Positions 47,773-57,064 of a stretch of DNA of 64,000 nt are shown piece by piece. Location: assembly GCF_900106745.1 (NCBI RefSeq), contig NZ_FNNV01000017.1, positions 62,001 through 126,000 of the forward strand, given 5' to 3'. The position numbers were made by a program, and so were the translations under genes. Below the pieces are notes generated by a model that ran no database searches, had not been told where the DNA came from, and worked only from the letters and a program-made list of their open reading frames with translations. Source of the stretch: Paenibacillus sp. CF384 (lineage in GTDB: Bacteria; Bacillota; Bacilli; Paenibacillales; Paenibacillaceae). Each line of letters opens with the position of its first letter. The first letter of the stretch is position 1.

Positions 47773-49428
47773 TTATATTCCACTCCTTAAGATGGGGAGG
47801 CGAAGCGATATAATCGTCCCTTTCCCAATCTCGCTTCTGATTTCCAGCACAGCCGTCTCGCCGTAAGTGGCTTGCAAAATTCGCTTCACATATCGCATGC
47901 CGATGCCCATGCCGACCTTATGGCTGTCTTTGGCCTCATCATCAAGCAGCCGATCGATCGTTTCCTGCGGCATGCCCGCTCCATTATCTTGAATCGTAAT
48001 TTGCAACGCTTGCTCATTCCATTGCACGCCTACATAGATATAACCGTCGTCGCTGACGCCATGATAGAGCGCATTCTCGACTAATGGCTGCATGAGAAAC
48101 CGAGGGCAAGGAATCGTCAGCGCCTTCTCGTCCACGTCCAGATCGACGTCAAATTGGAAATCATACCGAATTTGCTGCAGCTGCAAATATTCCTTCAGCG
48201 CGTCAATCTCATCGCCGATCGTGGACACCTCGCCCATTTTGCCAAGGTTGTAATAGAGCAATTTATTTAAGGAAAGCACCAGCTTGTCGATCTCGTGCTG
48301 TCCGTTCATTAAGGCCAGCCAGTGCACGGTATCGAGCGTATTCATGAGGAAATGGGGATTGATCTGGTACAGCAGCTTCTCTACCTCCAAATCCGCCCTC
48401 CGCTTCTCCTTCACTTCGATTTCTTCATATAAGGCCCATATCTTCCCCTTCATGCTTCGCGTCTGATAGAGCAAATAATCGAATTCCGGTATATGCGTGA
48501 CCTCCGTATGCTCCTTCACATTGGAGTGGATCAAGGACTTGATCTCCATATTAAACTTATCCAGCGGCCGGTAGACCATCTTCCACAGCAGCCAGGAGAA
48601 GAAGACGGCACCTACGAAGAAGGCTAGGAAAATACCTGTAATTTGGAATAACCAGCGGTTCCGCTCCTGCGTAAGCTCGTTGCGCGGTGTAACCGAGACG
48701 ATGCTCCAGCCTTGATTGCTGATCTCCCGATTCCAGAAATAATCGCCGTTATACCCGGATGTTTTGTTTGCGGTCGACGCCGGAAACACCGTATTCTCCG
48801 GAAAAGCTTGCACCACCTCGCTGAAAGCAATCCGGCGCTGATCATCGAGAATAAGCAGGCGACGCGAGCTTTCTTTGCGATCCTGAGGGGCGAATAACGA
48901 CTCGATGGCACTTCGACCGGTCTCTATGTATAAGTAAAGGTTCTGATCCAGCAAATTGACTTTCCTCATGATACTGAACACATATTGATTAATAGAGCCA
49001 TTGTAGCTTTTGTAAGGCCCGTAGTAGGTGATCTCCGGATACTCGGCTAGCACGGGAAGCTGCTTTGGCGCGAAGGTCCCCCGAACCCTGAAATTTTCAA
49101 AATCATGCGTGTCCGTCTTGGGATCGTAAAACATCATTAATCCGACATTCGGATTGGAGAAGGAAATGACATTCAGCTCCGTCTTAATATCATTCAGCAG
49201 CTTCAGCCGTTCATACGGCTCCTGCTCGACAGCGAGCTGTTCAAGCAGCCTGTTCGTGCCCCCGCCGTAGGCCAGCTGCTGGGAGACATGGTTTAAGTTG
49301 TTGATCGCATTCTCCAGCGTCATCAAGTCCTGCTTGAGGTTGCTTTGAAGCGCACTCTCTACCTTGTTGCTGATGATGGAATCGATCGTGTAGAAGGAAA
49401 TAAACCCCAAGCAAATAAACGGAGTCAA
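47773..49428 (-). CDS. YesM-type sensor histidine kinase, cluster 3, with disturbed N-terminus
   Basis: From TTG 49428 the frame gives 551 residues: remainder of the first helix, an extracellular sensor, second helix GIFLAFFVGAVFFSWLLW, HAMP, His box YQINPHFLMNTLDTVH, and ATPase boxes LQPLVENALYHGV, IQDNGAGMP and GIGMRYVKRI. The TTG has no ribosome site and would cut the first helix in half. In the same frame the codons before it read TDFLRLRNVTFKNRIIIIF, a normal kinase N-terminus, but the frame opens only after a TGA (49512-49510) and has no start codon. ATG 49513/49510 lie one base out of phase behind GAGAGG. A 1-nt frameshift near 49510 is the simplest reading. Confidence 0.85.
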   Translation of the reverse strand: MTPFICLGFISFYTIDSIISNKVESALQSNLKQDLMTLENAINNLNHVSQQLAYGGGTNRLLEQLAVEQEPYERLKLLNDIKTELNVISFSNPNVGLMMFYDPKTDTHDFENFRVRGTFAPKQLPVLAEYPEITYYGPYKSYNGSINQYVFSIMRKVNLLDQNLYLYIETGRSAIESLFAPQDRKESSRRLLILDDQRRIAFSEVVQAFPENTVFPASTANKTSGYNGDYFWNREISNQGWSIVSVTPRNELTQERNRWLFQITGIFLAFFVGAVFFSWLLWKMVYRPLDKFNMEIKSLIHSNVKEHTEVTHIPEFDYLLYQTRSMKGKIWALYEEIEVKEKRRADLEVEKLLYQINPHFLMNTLDTVHWLALMNGQHEIDKLVLSLNKLLYYNLGKMGEVSTIGDEIDALKEYLQLQQIRYDFQFDVDLDVDEKALTIPCPRFLMQPLVENALYHGVSDDGYIYVGVQWNEQALQITIQDNGAGMPQETIDRLLDDEAKDSHKVGMGIGMRYVKRILQATYGETAVLEIRSEIGKGTIISLRLPILRSGI

Positions 49429-49663
49429 GCTGCTAATTAGAAAGATGATGATAATTCTATTCTTGAACGTTACGTTTCTAAGCCGTAAGAAGTCCGTCTT
49501 CGTAAGCCATCATTCCTCTCTCGCCCCTGTGTCGCCCCTTAATGGGAAAAGTGCTTCCCAACTTATTATCATACCCTGAAACGACAAAATGTGTATGAGA
49601 CATTTCGCTGGAAAGAGGGGGAGAAATTTTAGTGGCTTTCGGCGGCGAGTAACTGTTGATGCG

Positions 49664-49848
49664 CTAACGAACCGTAGAGGTCTTATTTGGCCGGATTGTC
49701 CACCTCCGAAATTCTAACGAATCGTAGGGGTCTTATTTGACCGAAATGGACTCCGAATGACCCATAAACCATGAAATAAGCCCTGTACGGTTCGTTAGAA
49801 TTTTTTGCGGGCAGTTTTGATGCAAATATGGCCTGTGAGGTTCGTTAG
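49664..49848. repeat. Family C element, copy 2: 185-bp nested inverted repeat
   Basis: Arms start at 49664 and 49714 (CTAACGAACCGTAGAGG-like, forward) and at 49774 and 49824 (inverted, ending GGTTCGTTAG). The spacing 0/50/110/160 and total length are identical to the copy at 3519-3703, and the spacers are recognisably related, including the six T after arm 3. Confidence 0.92.
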
Positions 49849-49885
49849 CGTGGTGACAGCATTAGGTGTTTGAGGCGATATGACA

Positions 49886-50030
49886 GCCGAGAGACGGATT
49901 CCCCTACTCTCAGCTTCATTTTGCTGGGATTTCGGTGCTGAAAGTTTCATTTGGCGACTCTCAGCAACCGGAGCGAGGGAACTGGGGTTAGTTGGGGCTC
50001 TGAGTGTTCCACTTTCGTCCTCTCAGCTGC
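49886..50030. repeat. Degenerate family A unit
   Basis: Palindromes begin near 49886, 49937 and 49999, keeping the 51/62 steps (113 bp in total) although the stems are eroded (GCCGAGAGACGG, GCTGAAAGTTTC). The linker keeps GGGTTAGTTGGGG. Confidence 0.75.
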
Positions 50031-50044
50031 TTTTTTCTGCGGTT

Positions 50045-50195
50045 GCGGTGCGTGGTGTGTGATGCGGGTGCGGGTGCGGGTGTGGGTGTGGGTGTGGGTG
50101 TAGGTGCGGGTGAGGTGCGGGGTGTGGGGTGCGGGGTGCGAGGTACGGGTGCGGTGCGGGTGTAGGTGTGAGGTACGGGTACGGGTGCGGGCAAA
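50045..50195. repeat. G/T-rich tract, (GGTGCG/GGTGTG)n
   Basis: Imperfect repetition of GGTGTG, GGTGCG and GGTACG on the plus strand, ending about 10 bp before the terminator of the rhamnosidase gene. Frames across it are low-complexity and not considered coding. Confidence 0.85.
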
Positions 50196-50205
50196 CAGCC
50201 AACAA

Positions 50206-50240
50206 CGAAAAAGCACCCAGCCGTTCCCGGCTAAGGTGCT
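50206..50240 (-). terminator. Terminator of the rhamnosidase operon
   Basis: Read leftward, AGCACC and AGCCG pair with CGGCT and GGTGCT, followed by TTTTTCG; 25 bp after the stop. Confidence 0.9.
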
Positions 50241-50264
50241 GACTCTCAGACTAATTCCAACGCG

Positions 50265-53069
50265 TTACTCCACAATCGTAGCTCGCAGACCTTCCGGAAC
50301 ACGAACATAGTCGAAGACACGCGCCCCTTGCTCGTCCGTATGCCACTTCACTTCAATCAGTCCGAGCGCGTGAGGCACAGCTCCTTCGGCTGCCGTTACC
50401 TCTGCCGTCTGCACATGAATGACAACCTCGTCCGGCTTCTCGATCGTCGGCAGATGAACGCCCAGCACATGCGTGGACATGAAGTAAGTTGGGCATGCAG
50501 ACCATGCATGACATAGACTTTGGCCCAGATCGTAATACTCCGGCGTCTGCTTCAGCCCCTTCTGCAGGAACCAGCCCCAGCCTTGGCGCATCATGCGTTC
50601 CGCCGTGTCCGTAAGGCCAATCAAATATAGCCCTTCGAAAATATAAAAGGAGAAGCTCGGCGATACATACACGCCGTCCTCCGGCCCATAGCCATTCACG
50701 AACAACGACTTGAGATCGCGGCGTACATGTGCTCGAACCGGCTCCAGCTGCTCCGCCGTCAGCACGCCGGCTCGTGCAGCGAACAAGCTTGCATGCGCCG
50801 AATGCGACAGCTTCTGCTCGTTATCGCTGTAGCAGCCGCGTTCCTCGTCCCAGAACGTATCGTGGATTGCTCGCTCCACAACCGCAATTCTGCGCTCCAG
50901 CTCGCCGACTTCCTCCTGGCGACCAATAGCTCCGGCCAGCTTCGCCGCGGCACGCAGTGCGATCAAATACGTACAGCTGAACACACAGTGTATGCCGGTG
51001 ATGTCCATGTACCCTTTCACAATGGCAAGGTCGCCATGGAAACCGCCATAATGCGCATTAATGCCGCGCTTCACATCCCACTCCGCATCGAGCAGCAGAT
51101 CCTCGCGCTCATCCGCCAGCTCATGGAACCACGCCAAGTTATGCTGAATGGCATCCCAGTACGTCTCTACTAGCTCCCCATCGCCGGTTTGTTCATAGTA
51201 CGCCCAGAAGCCTTCCAGCGCATTCAGCGCAAAATCCGAAATCGTATAGTCGCCCGTATTCGGATACACAGCTCTGAATTTACCCGTAGCATCCGGCGAT
51301 TGCCCCATAAGCTGAAGGCTGCGCCGCATAAGCGCATGGTCACCGAATACCGCTAAATTGTTGTGGTACTGGATAATGGTATCGCGGATGTACTGCCCAC
51401 GTTCACGCGTCACGCAGTCTGTATAAGCATCCTCCATATTAACCGCTTCTGTCCGAACACCCATTTCCCAAATCTGCTCAAGCAGCGGGTCGGAGCAGCG
51501 GAACGTCCCTTTGGTCTCCACCGGATAGCTGGCCGAAGCAAGCTCCAATCCTCGCAGCAGCACATCTTGCTTCGGACTCCGTACCGTCAATTGTACATAA
51601 CGGAAGCCACGCGGCTGAGTTAAACGCCAATCCAATTGCTCGCAGCGTTTATCCCCGTAAGCTCTGTCGCCAAGCCCATACCAGTGATAATGACGCAGAT
51701 GCTTGCCGTCCGCGTTCAAGTGCTCGCCATAGGTCAAGTCAATCGTCGCACCGCCTGCACCTTCCAGCACAACACGTGGAAGCACGAGACGAGTCAGACC
51801 TAAGTCGAGCAGCAGAGAGAAGCCGTTCGGATAGTCAGCCAAGGAGAAGACACGATCGGTCAACTGGTCGACTTCGATCGATTCGAAAGAATTGCCATAC
51901 GTGTCCCAACCCGTGGACATCGTCGGGCTTTCGCCATGCTCATGCACCGTGACCTCGATCCAACCGCCGAGATCCGCGAGCTCATCATCCACCGCAAAAG
52001 GCAGCTCACGCCCACTCAGCACAGATGCGTACAACTCATGCGAGACAACCGGCGTACGATGGAACTGCACCGTGCCTTCCGGATCGCGATCCGCTGATAC
52101 GACTAGCCCGAAACCTTCGGGCAGCGCGAGGTAATGGTGATACATATCTTGAAGCGAATCGCATTTGGCAAAATAAGCGTTCCACCCTTTATGCAAACTT
52201 ACGCGGTGATTCAGACGCATGCTTTTGTCGTCGGCATACAGACCTTTGGCAATCGGCTCACCATTGATCCAGCTGTTCTGATAAAACAGTCCCATCGTAA
52301 TGAAGACGTCCTCCGGCGAATAAATCCATGTCCTCACCGCCATAAATCGGCTGGTCAGCTCCGGCTCATGAATTTCGTTCACATGCGGCATCGGCACGCT
52401 GAACGAACAGAGTAATTCCTGCGGCTCAAGCGGCATCAGATGCAGCACGCGTTCTACCGGAACCGGCTCCCCGGACATGTACGGAATTCCCCTTGCCTCG
52501 GGCTCTCCCCAAGCTTGTTGATTCGCCAGCTCTACGGCGCTCAGCCAGCTGCTGTCGTCGAATTCGTTCCCGCTCCAATCACCGGCCTCCTCCAGTCGCT
52601 GATCATAGAGATCGCCGGCCTTCAAGAACAGGCTCGATTTGGCCGCATACCGATAAGCCGGGGCTGAGGACGCTTTCCATGCTGCCCCTCCTGTAGCAAG
52701 ATCGATTCGCTCGCCGCCTGCAAGCGTCACTTCGCCCCAAGCTGTGAGACCGGCTTGCGACAGCATCGTGATGAAGGTTTTGTGCCCCACATAATTGACC
52801 TGGACCGCAATCACATTGCGACCTTCATGAAGCAAGCTACTTAAGTCATGGGAATCGTACACCGGATGCTGAGGATCGAATCGCAGCGAGCCCAAACGGA
52901 CATACTTACCATTAATGTACAGCTGGTAAGTCGTATCCGCGAACAAATGAAGAATCGCGTTCTCAGGCTTGCTTTTCAAATCCAGCGTCAGTCTGAACCT
53001 TGCATAGAGATTGCGTCCTTGTCCGGACTCGTCGTACCAAATCGCTTTTGCCTGCATGAGTGTACACAC
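50265..53069 (-). CDS. Alpha-L-rhamnosidase-like glycosidase (GH78 type)
   Basis: About 934 residues. The N-terminal half is beta-sandwich (LHLFADTTYQLYINGKYV), the C-terminal half an (alpha/alpha)6 barrel. YTDCVTRERGQYIRDT corresponds to the GH78 DCPTRxER region, and SLCHAWSACPTYFMSTHVLG to the conserved end of the barrel. There is no signal peptide, so it acts inside the cell on imported rhamnosides. Start GTG 53069 has AAGGGG 7 nt upstream; ATG 53057, four codons later, is an alternative. It is the last gene of an AraC-Gfo/Idh-rhamnosidase operon, 25 bp after the Gfo/Idh stop. Confidence 0.87.
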   Translation of the reverse strand: MCTLMQAKAIWYDESGQGRNLYARFRLTLDLKSKPENAILHLFADTTYQLYINGKYVRLGSLRFDPQHPVYDSHDLSSLLHEGRNVIAVQVNYVGHKTFITMLSQAGLTAWGEVTLAGGERIDLATGGAAWKASSAPAYRYAAKSSLFLKAGDLYDQRLEEAGDWSGNEFDDSSWLSAVELANQQAWGEPEARGIPYMSGEPVPVERVLHLMPLEPQELLCSFSVPMPHVNEIHEPELTSRFMAVRTWIYSPEDVFITMGLFYQNSWINGEPIAKGLYADDKSMRLNHRVSLHKGWNAYFAKCDSLQDMYHHYLALPEGFGLVVSADRDPEGTVQFHRTPVVSHELYASVLSGRELPFAVDDELADLGGWIEVTVHEHGESPTMSTGWDTYGNSFESIEVDQLTDRVFSLADYPNGFSLLLDLGLTRLVLPRVVLEGAGGATIDLTYGEHLNADGKHLRHYHWYGLGDRAYGDKRCEQLDWRLTQPRGFRYVQLTVRSPKQDVLLRGLELASASYPVETKGTFRCSDPLLEQIWEMGVRTEAVNMEDAYTDCVTRERGQYIRDTIIQYHNNLAVFGDHALMRRSLQLMGQSPDATGKFRAVYPNTGDYTISDFALNALEGFWAYYEQTGDGELVETYWDAIQHNLAWFHELADEREDLLLDAEWDVKRGINAHYGGFHGDLAIVKGYMDITGIHCVFSCTYLIALRAAAKLAGAIGRQEEVGELERRIAVVERAIHDTFWDEERGCYSDNEQKLSHSAHASLFAARAGVLTAEQLEPVRAHVRRDLKSLFVNGYGPEDGVYVSPSFSFYIFEGLYLIGLTDTAERMMRQGWGWFLQKGLKQTPEYYDLGQSLCHAWSACPTYFMSTHVLGVHLPTIEKPDEVVIHVQTAEVTAAEGAVPHALGLIEVKWHTDEQGARVFDYVRVPEGLRATIVE

Positions 53070-53094
53070 ACCTTTTCCCCTTAATGGTTCGTTC

Positions 53095-54102
53095 TTATTC
53101 GACGTATGCGATCTGTCTGCCGTGATCATCGGCCGATTGCATGACATTCTCAACGAGTCGCAAGCTTCGCAGCCCTTCTCGGATCGGACAAACCTCCGGT
53201 CCTTCGCCGCGCAGCGCCGCGATGAAAGCAACCGTCTCATCCTCGTACACGTCGAGCTCGGACGCAAACGTTTGTCGCGAGATCTCAGATCCGCCGGTAA
53301 ACACAAACTCCGCATCGTTCGCACTTGTGAAATATGCAGTCAACTTGCTGCAAATGACCGTAAAGCTGCAGTTCCATTCCCCCGGCACGGCACAATTGGA
53401 AGCCGTTATGGATGCCATTGCACCGGAGCGGAATCGAATAACGGCTGCACTCGTATCCTCAACCGAATAACCTTCAGCTTCGCGATGGTTCAAATTAGCG
53501 GTGAAACCGCTGATTTTATCGGGCGTACCCAAGAAGTACATAGCCAGATCATACGTATGAATCACCTGCTCGAAGACTTGTCCACCAGAGAGATTACGAT
53601 CACTCCACCAAGACGAGTGCAGCGAGTTGCAATCATAACGGCCATCGAACAGCGTTGGGATGCCGGCTGTACCGTCCTCGATCAATCGTTTCAGTTCTTT
53701 AACCGCAGCACCGAAACGGTTGTGATAACCAACCTGCGACACGACGCCTGCCCCCTCGACAGCCGCAGTCATTCGCTCGGCAATTTCGGTATTCAGCGCG
53801 ATTGGTTTCTCAAGGAATACGGCAATGCCTTTGCTCGCTGCTGCTTCCACTTGACCCTGATGCGCATAAGGCGGGAGGCAGATATATACGGCATCGAGCT
53901 GTTCCTTCTCCAGCATGGTGTTGAAATCCGCATACGCGTTAGCCACACCGCCTGTGTGCGCTTCGCCGAATGCTTCCGCTTTCTCAAGCGTTGTTCCGCA
54001 AACCGCTGTCACTTCAACACCGGGGATGTTGAGCAAATTTAGTGCGTGCTTCTGTCCCATCATGCCAAGGCCTGCAATACCGACTCGAATTGATTTAACC
54101 AT
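53095..54102 (-). CDS. Gfo/Idh/MocA-family oxidoreductase
   Basis: A 335-residue NAD(P)-dependent sugar dehydrogenase. Rossmann loop VGIAGLGMMGQKHA, EKP motif in FLEKPIALN, and a C-terminal substrate domain (EQVIHTYDLAMYFLG). It is one of two such genes in the window; the other is at 31424-32500. It follows the AraC gene after 21 bp and precedes the rhamnosidase, so it probably oxidises a sugar released from the same glycoside. Confidence 0.92.
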   Translation of the reverse strand: MVKSIRVGIAGLGMMGQKHALNLLNIPGVEVTAVCGTTLEKAEAFGEAHTGGVANAYADFNTMLEKEQLDAVYICLPPYAHQGQVEAAASKGIAVFLEKPIALNTEIAERMTAAVEGAGVVSQVGYHNRFGAAVKELKRLIEDGTAGIPTLFDGRYDCNSLHSSWWSDRNLSGGQVFEQVIHTYDLAMYFLGTPDKISGFTANLNHREAEGYSVEDTSAAVIRFRSGAMASITASNCAVPGEWNCSFTVICSKLTAYFTSANDAEFVFTGGSEISRQTFASELDVYEDETVAFIAALRGEGPEVCPIREGLRSLRLVENVMQSADDHGRQIAYVE

Positions 54103-54123
54103 ATGAATAATTCCTCCAATGAA

Positions 54124-54975
54124 TTAGTTGAATTGGCTGCCTGCCCCTCCCGCTAATCGGCTTGTCCGGTACTTGAGCGGGGAGAGGCCTGTTTTGCTTT
54201 TGAAAAAACGCGAGAAGTCGTCAATGTCCTCATAACCACTCAACCGCGCGATTTCCGTGATCGGACGACTCTCTGTTTCCAGGAGCTGCTTTGCTCGGCG
54301 AAGTCGAAGCTGCAATTGAAGCCTTGTCGGCGTAATGCCGAACAGCTTCTTGAAGCGCTCCGCGATGTAAGTCGGATGCATATAGTAACGCTTGCCGAGA
54401 TCCGCAAGATCGATCCGGCGCTCCGGATTGTCGAGCAGCTCCGTCATCATGCTCAAGAATGGATCGGAATGTTCTGATTTCAGCAGCACTTCCGGATGAT
54501 GAATGGCCGCGTCGATCAGGATGGCGACAAGCTCGAGCGCTTTGGCCTTCTTCATTAGACTGCCTGACAGCGAGCTCATCCCGTCCGCGATTCGGCTGTA
54601 TTCGTGGAATACCGATTCAAACTGCTCCGGCTTCGGCAATCGAAAAATAACCGGAAAACGGAAAGCTTGCAAAGCATCGATACAGCCCGCAACCTGGAAC
54701 GTAAAATGCCACCAAAGAAATTCCGTTTCCTCGTTCGTGTCTTTGACATGATCATGCAGCTCGTAAGGCGGGATCAGCACGACGTCCCCTGGGCCTGCCA
54801 AATAATCCCGGCCGGCAATATGAAGCCTGCATGAGCCTTCTTTGATGTAAGAAGCGATATAGAAAGGGAGCTTGCGGTTCACTTCCCGCAGCTCGGTTCG
54901 TCTGTGTAAATCGTGACTCAGCATATGAAGCGACGCTTTCTCTATAAGCGGAAGCCACGGATGATTGTTCTTCAT
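54124..54975 (-). CDS. AraC-family transcriptional regulator with cupin sensor
   Basis: About 283 residues: an N-terminal cupin-like ligand domain (GRDYLAGPGDVVLIPPYELH) and a C-terminal AraC HTH pair (LGKRYYMHPTYIAERFKK and IARLSGYEDIDDFSRFFKS). ATG 54975 has GAGGAG 7 nt upstream; the open frame extending to 55092 lacks one. It heads the operon with the Gfo/Idh and rhamnosidase genes and likely activates it in response to a sugar. Confidence 0.92.
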   Translation of the reverse strand: MKNNHPWLPLIEKASLHMLSHDLHRRTELREVNRKLPFYIASYIKEGSCRLHIAGRDYLAGPGDVVLIPPYELHDHVKDTNEETEFLWWHFTFQVAGCIDALQAFRFPVIFRLPKPEQFESVFHEYSRIADGMSSLSGSLMKKAKALELVAILIDAAIHHPEVLLKSEHSDPFLSMMTELLDNPERRIDLADLGKRYYMHPTYIAERFKKLFGITPTRLQLQLRLRRAKQLLETESRPITEIARLSGYEDIDDFSRFFKSKTGLSPLKYRTSRLAGGAGSQFN

Positions 54976-55116
54976 GGTCAGACTCCTCACTGCCCCACCG
55001 GATGAGGCATGGGCTGTTGTCCCTCTATTATACAAACAGCTCGCTTCACCTTGTGAGGGAAAACTGTCTGCTGCGGGGGGATTTCCGTCCACTGGTGATT
55101 CGCGCGCACCCGCCTA

Positions 55117-55147
55117 AACAAAAACTCCGGCAACCTCGCCGGAGTTC
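55117..55147 (-). terminator. Terminator of the MDR gene
   Basis: Read leftward, AACTCCGGC pairs with GCCGGAGTT around GAGGTT, followed by TTTGTTT; 13 bp after the stop. Confidence 0.92.
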
Positions 55148-55160
55148 TCTCTTTACAACC

Positions 55161-56213
55161 TTAAAACTTCAATACCACCTGCAGGGACTTCTCCGTATTG
55201 GCATCGAGCATTCGGTACGCATCTGCTGCTTGGTCGAACGGAACTTGGTGGGTGACGAGCTCCGCCAGCTTCAAGCGGCCGGATAAGGCCAGCTCCATAA
55301 TCGTCCGTTCCATCCGCAGCCGATCCCAGCGATTCGTCAGCTGCAGGTTGATGCCGCTGATCTGCGAGCCAATCAGCTGCACACGGTTATGATGGAACTC
55401 CTCTCCGAGGTAGAGATCCTTCGCTCCGCCTTGATAGAAGCCTGCAGTCACCACGCGGCCGTTGTAGACGACCGAGCGAATCGCTTCATGCAGCGCACCG
55501 GAAGCACCGGAAATCTCGATCGCGATATCGGCTCCTCTGCCGCCTGTCAGCTCCTTAACTCGGCTCGCAACGTCGCTGCAATTCCGCGAATTGATCGTAT
55601 GCGCGGCTCCGAATTGCTCGGAGAACCCAAGCCGATAATCATCGAGATCAATCGCGATGACTTCAGCACCGTTCAACCTAGCCAGCTGAGCAACAAGCTG
55701 TCCTGGCACGCCTTGTCCGAACACGACTACCGTTTCCCCGACGTGAATATCCGCATCCAGAATCGCATTCAGCGCGATCGCACCCATTTGCGAATAAATG
55801 CCGGCGAGCGGATCCAATCCTTCCGGCAGCAGATGATCGCTCGCGAAGTCTTCACTCACAACATGCGAACTCTTATGTCCCCATGTACCATAGACGACAT
55901 CGCCTTCTTTAATGCCGCTAACGGTTGAACCTATTTCCGATACGACGCCGACCTCTTCATATCCCCAGCAGCCCCGCACCGGATACAAGGATGATTCTTC
56001 CTCGACTCGTTCCGTGAAGATGCGTTGCTCTTGATTGAACTGTTTCTTCACAAAAGGATTAATGCCTCTATAGGCCGTCAATTGCGTTCCGGCGCTAATG
56101 CCGGAGTACAGCGTCGTAAGTCTGACTTCCTTCGCTCCCAGCTGACTATTCTCAACCTCTACACAAGCGACTTCCTTTGGAGCAATGAAGTCCAAACGTC
56201 GTGTCGTCATCAT
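55161..56213 (-). CDS. MDR-superfamily dehydrogenase lacking the catalytic zinc Cys
   Basis: About 350 residues of a medium-chain dehydrogenase/reductase. The GroES-like part carries YSGISAGTQLTAYRG where zinc enzymes have GICGSD, so the catalytic zinc Cys is absent, and the structural-zinc Cys cluster is missing as well. The Rossmann part has VVFGQGVPGQLVAQLA and acidic IDLDDYR, indicating NAD(H). Such SGISAGTE-type members reduce or oxidise sugars or quinone-like compounds. ATG 56213 has GAGAGG 7 nt upstream. It is a single gene with its own terminator, upstream of the AraC operon. Confidence 0.88.
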   Translation of the reverse strand: MMTTRRLDFIAPKEVACVEVENSQLGAKEVRLTTLYSGISAGTQLTAYRGINPFVKKQFNQEQRIFTERVEEESSLYPVRGCWGYEEVGVVSEIGSTVSGIKEGDVVYGTWGHKSSHVVSEDFASDHLLPEGLDPLAGIYSQMGAIALNAILDADIHVGETVVVFGQGVPGQLVAQLARLNGAEVIAIDLDDYRLGFSEQFGAAHTINSRNCSDVASRVKELTGGRGADIAIEISGASGALHEAIRSVVYNGRVVTAGFYQGGAKDLYLGEEFHHNRVQLIGSQISGINLQLTNRWDRLRMERTIMELALSGRLKLAELVTHQVPFDQAADAYRMLDANTEKSLQVVLKF

Positions 56214-56330
56214 CGTCATCCCTCTCCCTTAACCTGAAGCTATCGTAGCATTCACCGCTCTATCGCTCCATCTCCGAACGCCAGCGGTTTTTGTCAATTC
56301 TACAGGTGGATGAGAAAGGTTCGCGCACAC

Positions 56331-57047
56331 TTAAAACCTAGCGTAACCGCCTTCGACTTCATCATTAGCAGGATTAATGACCACGACAATGGGGCCAAGC
56401 AGCCCGTCTTGATCGGTGTTGAACGTCACGGTAACCAACTTATGGTAGCGGAGCTTCGCACGATCCTTATTCGGAACAAGCCATTGATTATTCATGATGA
56501 TCGTTGTCACTTCGGCATCCGTGCTTCGTCCGATCACATGCTTGCGCTGCTCCTCTTCGACGGTAGCCCAAGCTATTTCTCGGTATTTCATTTTGCCCGC
56601 CTCGGACAGATCCACTTGAGGATTCGAAACAGCAGCATAACCACGCAGATCCTGAATTACCTTCGCTATGCAATCCCTGTTCGGCTTGAGATTCGTGATG
56701 TCATACAGAACAACGTTGTTGATTGGATAGCGCGTATGTGGAACGACATCGGCGGTCGCCGTCTGCTCTTCGAAATCCTTAATCCCCTTAACAGCCTCAG
56801 CTTCAGAGGGATACACATAGATGCTGATGCTCTGCTTCGTATCCACTACAAAACGGCTCGGCGTAACGCCATTGTAAGTCCTTGAGAAAACAGCCTGCGG
56901 ACTACCGTCCTTCGTCGGTACGAGAAAAATGCCATAGTGGCCAAACACCTCTTTGACATCTGCCAGCGAAATGGGACTACTCTCTTCATTCTTGCACCCC
57001 GTCAGGCAAACAAGCAGCAGAAGGAGCGCAACGATTATTTTGTTCAT
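56331..57047 (-). CDS. Hypothetical lipoprotein
   Basis: A 238-residue protein not assigned to a family. The N-terminus is a lipoprotein signal (KIIVALLLLLVCLTGC, lipobox LTGC), so it should be anchored to the outer face of the membrane. The mature part is mixed alpha/beta with no recognised motif. It follows the propeller protein gene by 17 bp, so the two probably work together at the cell surface. Confidence 0.8.
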   Translation of the reverse strand: MNKIIVALLLLLVCLTGCKNEESSPISLADVKEVFGHYGIFLVPTKDGSPQAVFSRTYNGVTPSRFVVDTKQSISIYVYPSEAEAVKGIKDFEEQTATADVVPHTRYPINNVVLYDITNLKPNRDCIAKVIQDLRGYAAVSNPQVDLSEAGKMKYREIAWATVEEEQRKHVIGRSTDAEVTTIIMNNQWLVPNKDRAKLRYHKLVTVTFNTDQDGLLGPIVVVINPANDEVEGGYARF

Positions 57048-57064
57048 ATCATCATCTCCAATGG

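Noticed and set aside
49470..49515. Programmed +1 frameshift in kinase 3 similar to release factor 2
   Set aside because: There is no upstream stimulatory ribosome-site motif and the GCT-TAG slip would need poor re-pairing; mutation or sequence error is simpler.
53070..53324. Upstream extension of the rhamnosidase frame to 53324
   Set aside because: It would overlap the Gfo/Idh gene and encodes an Arg/Ser-rich stretch without family similarity; a good ribosome site precedes 53069.
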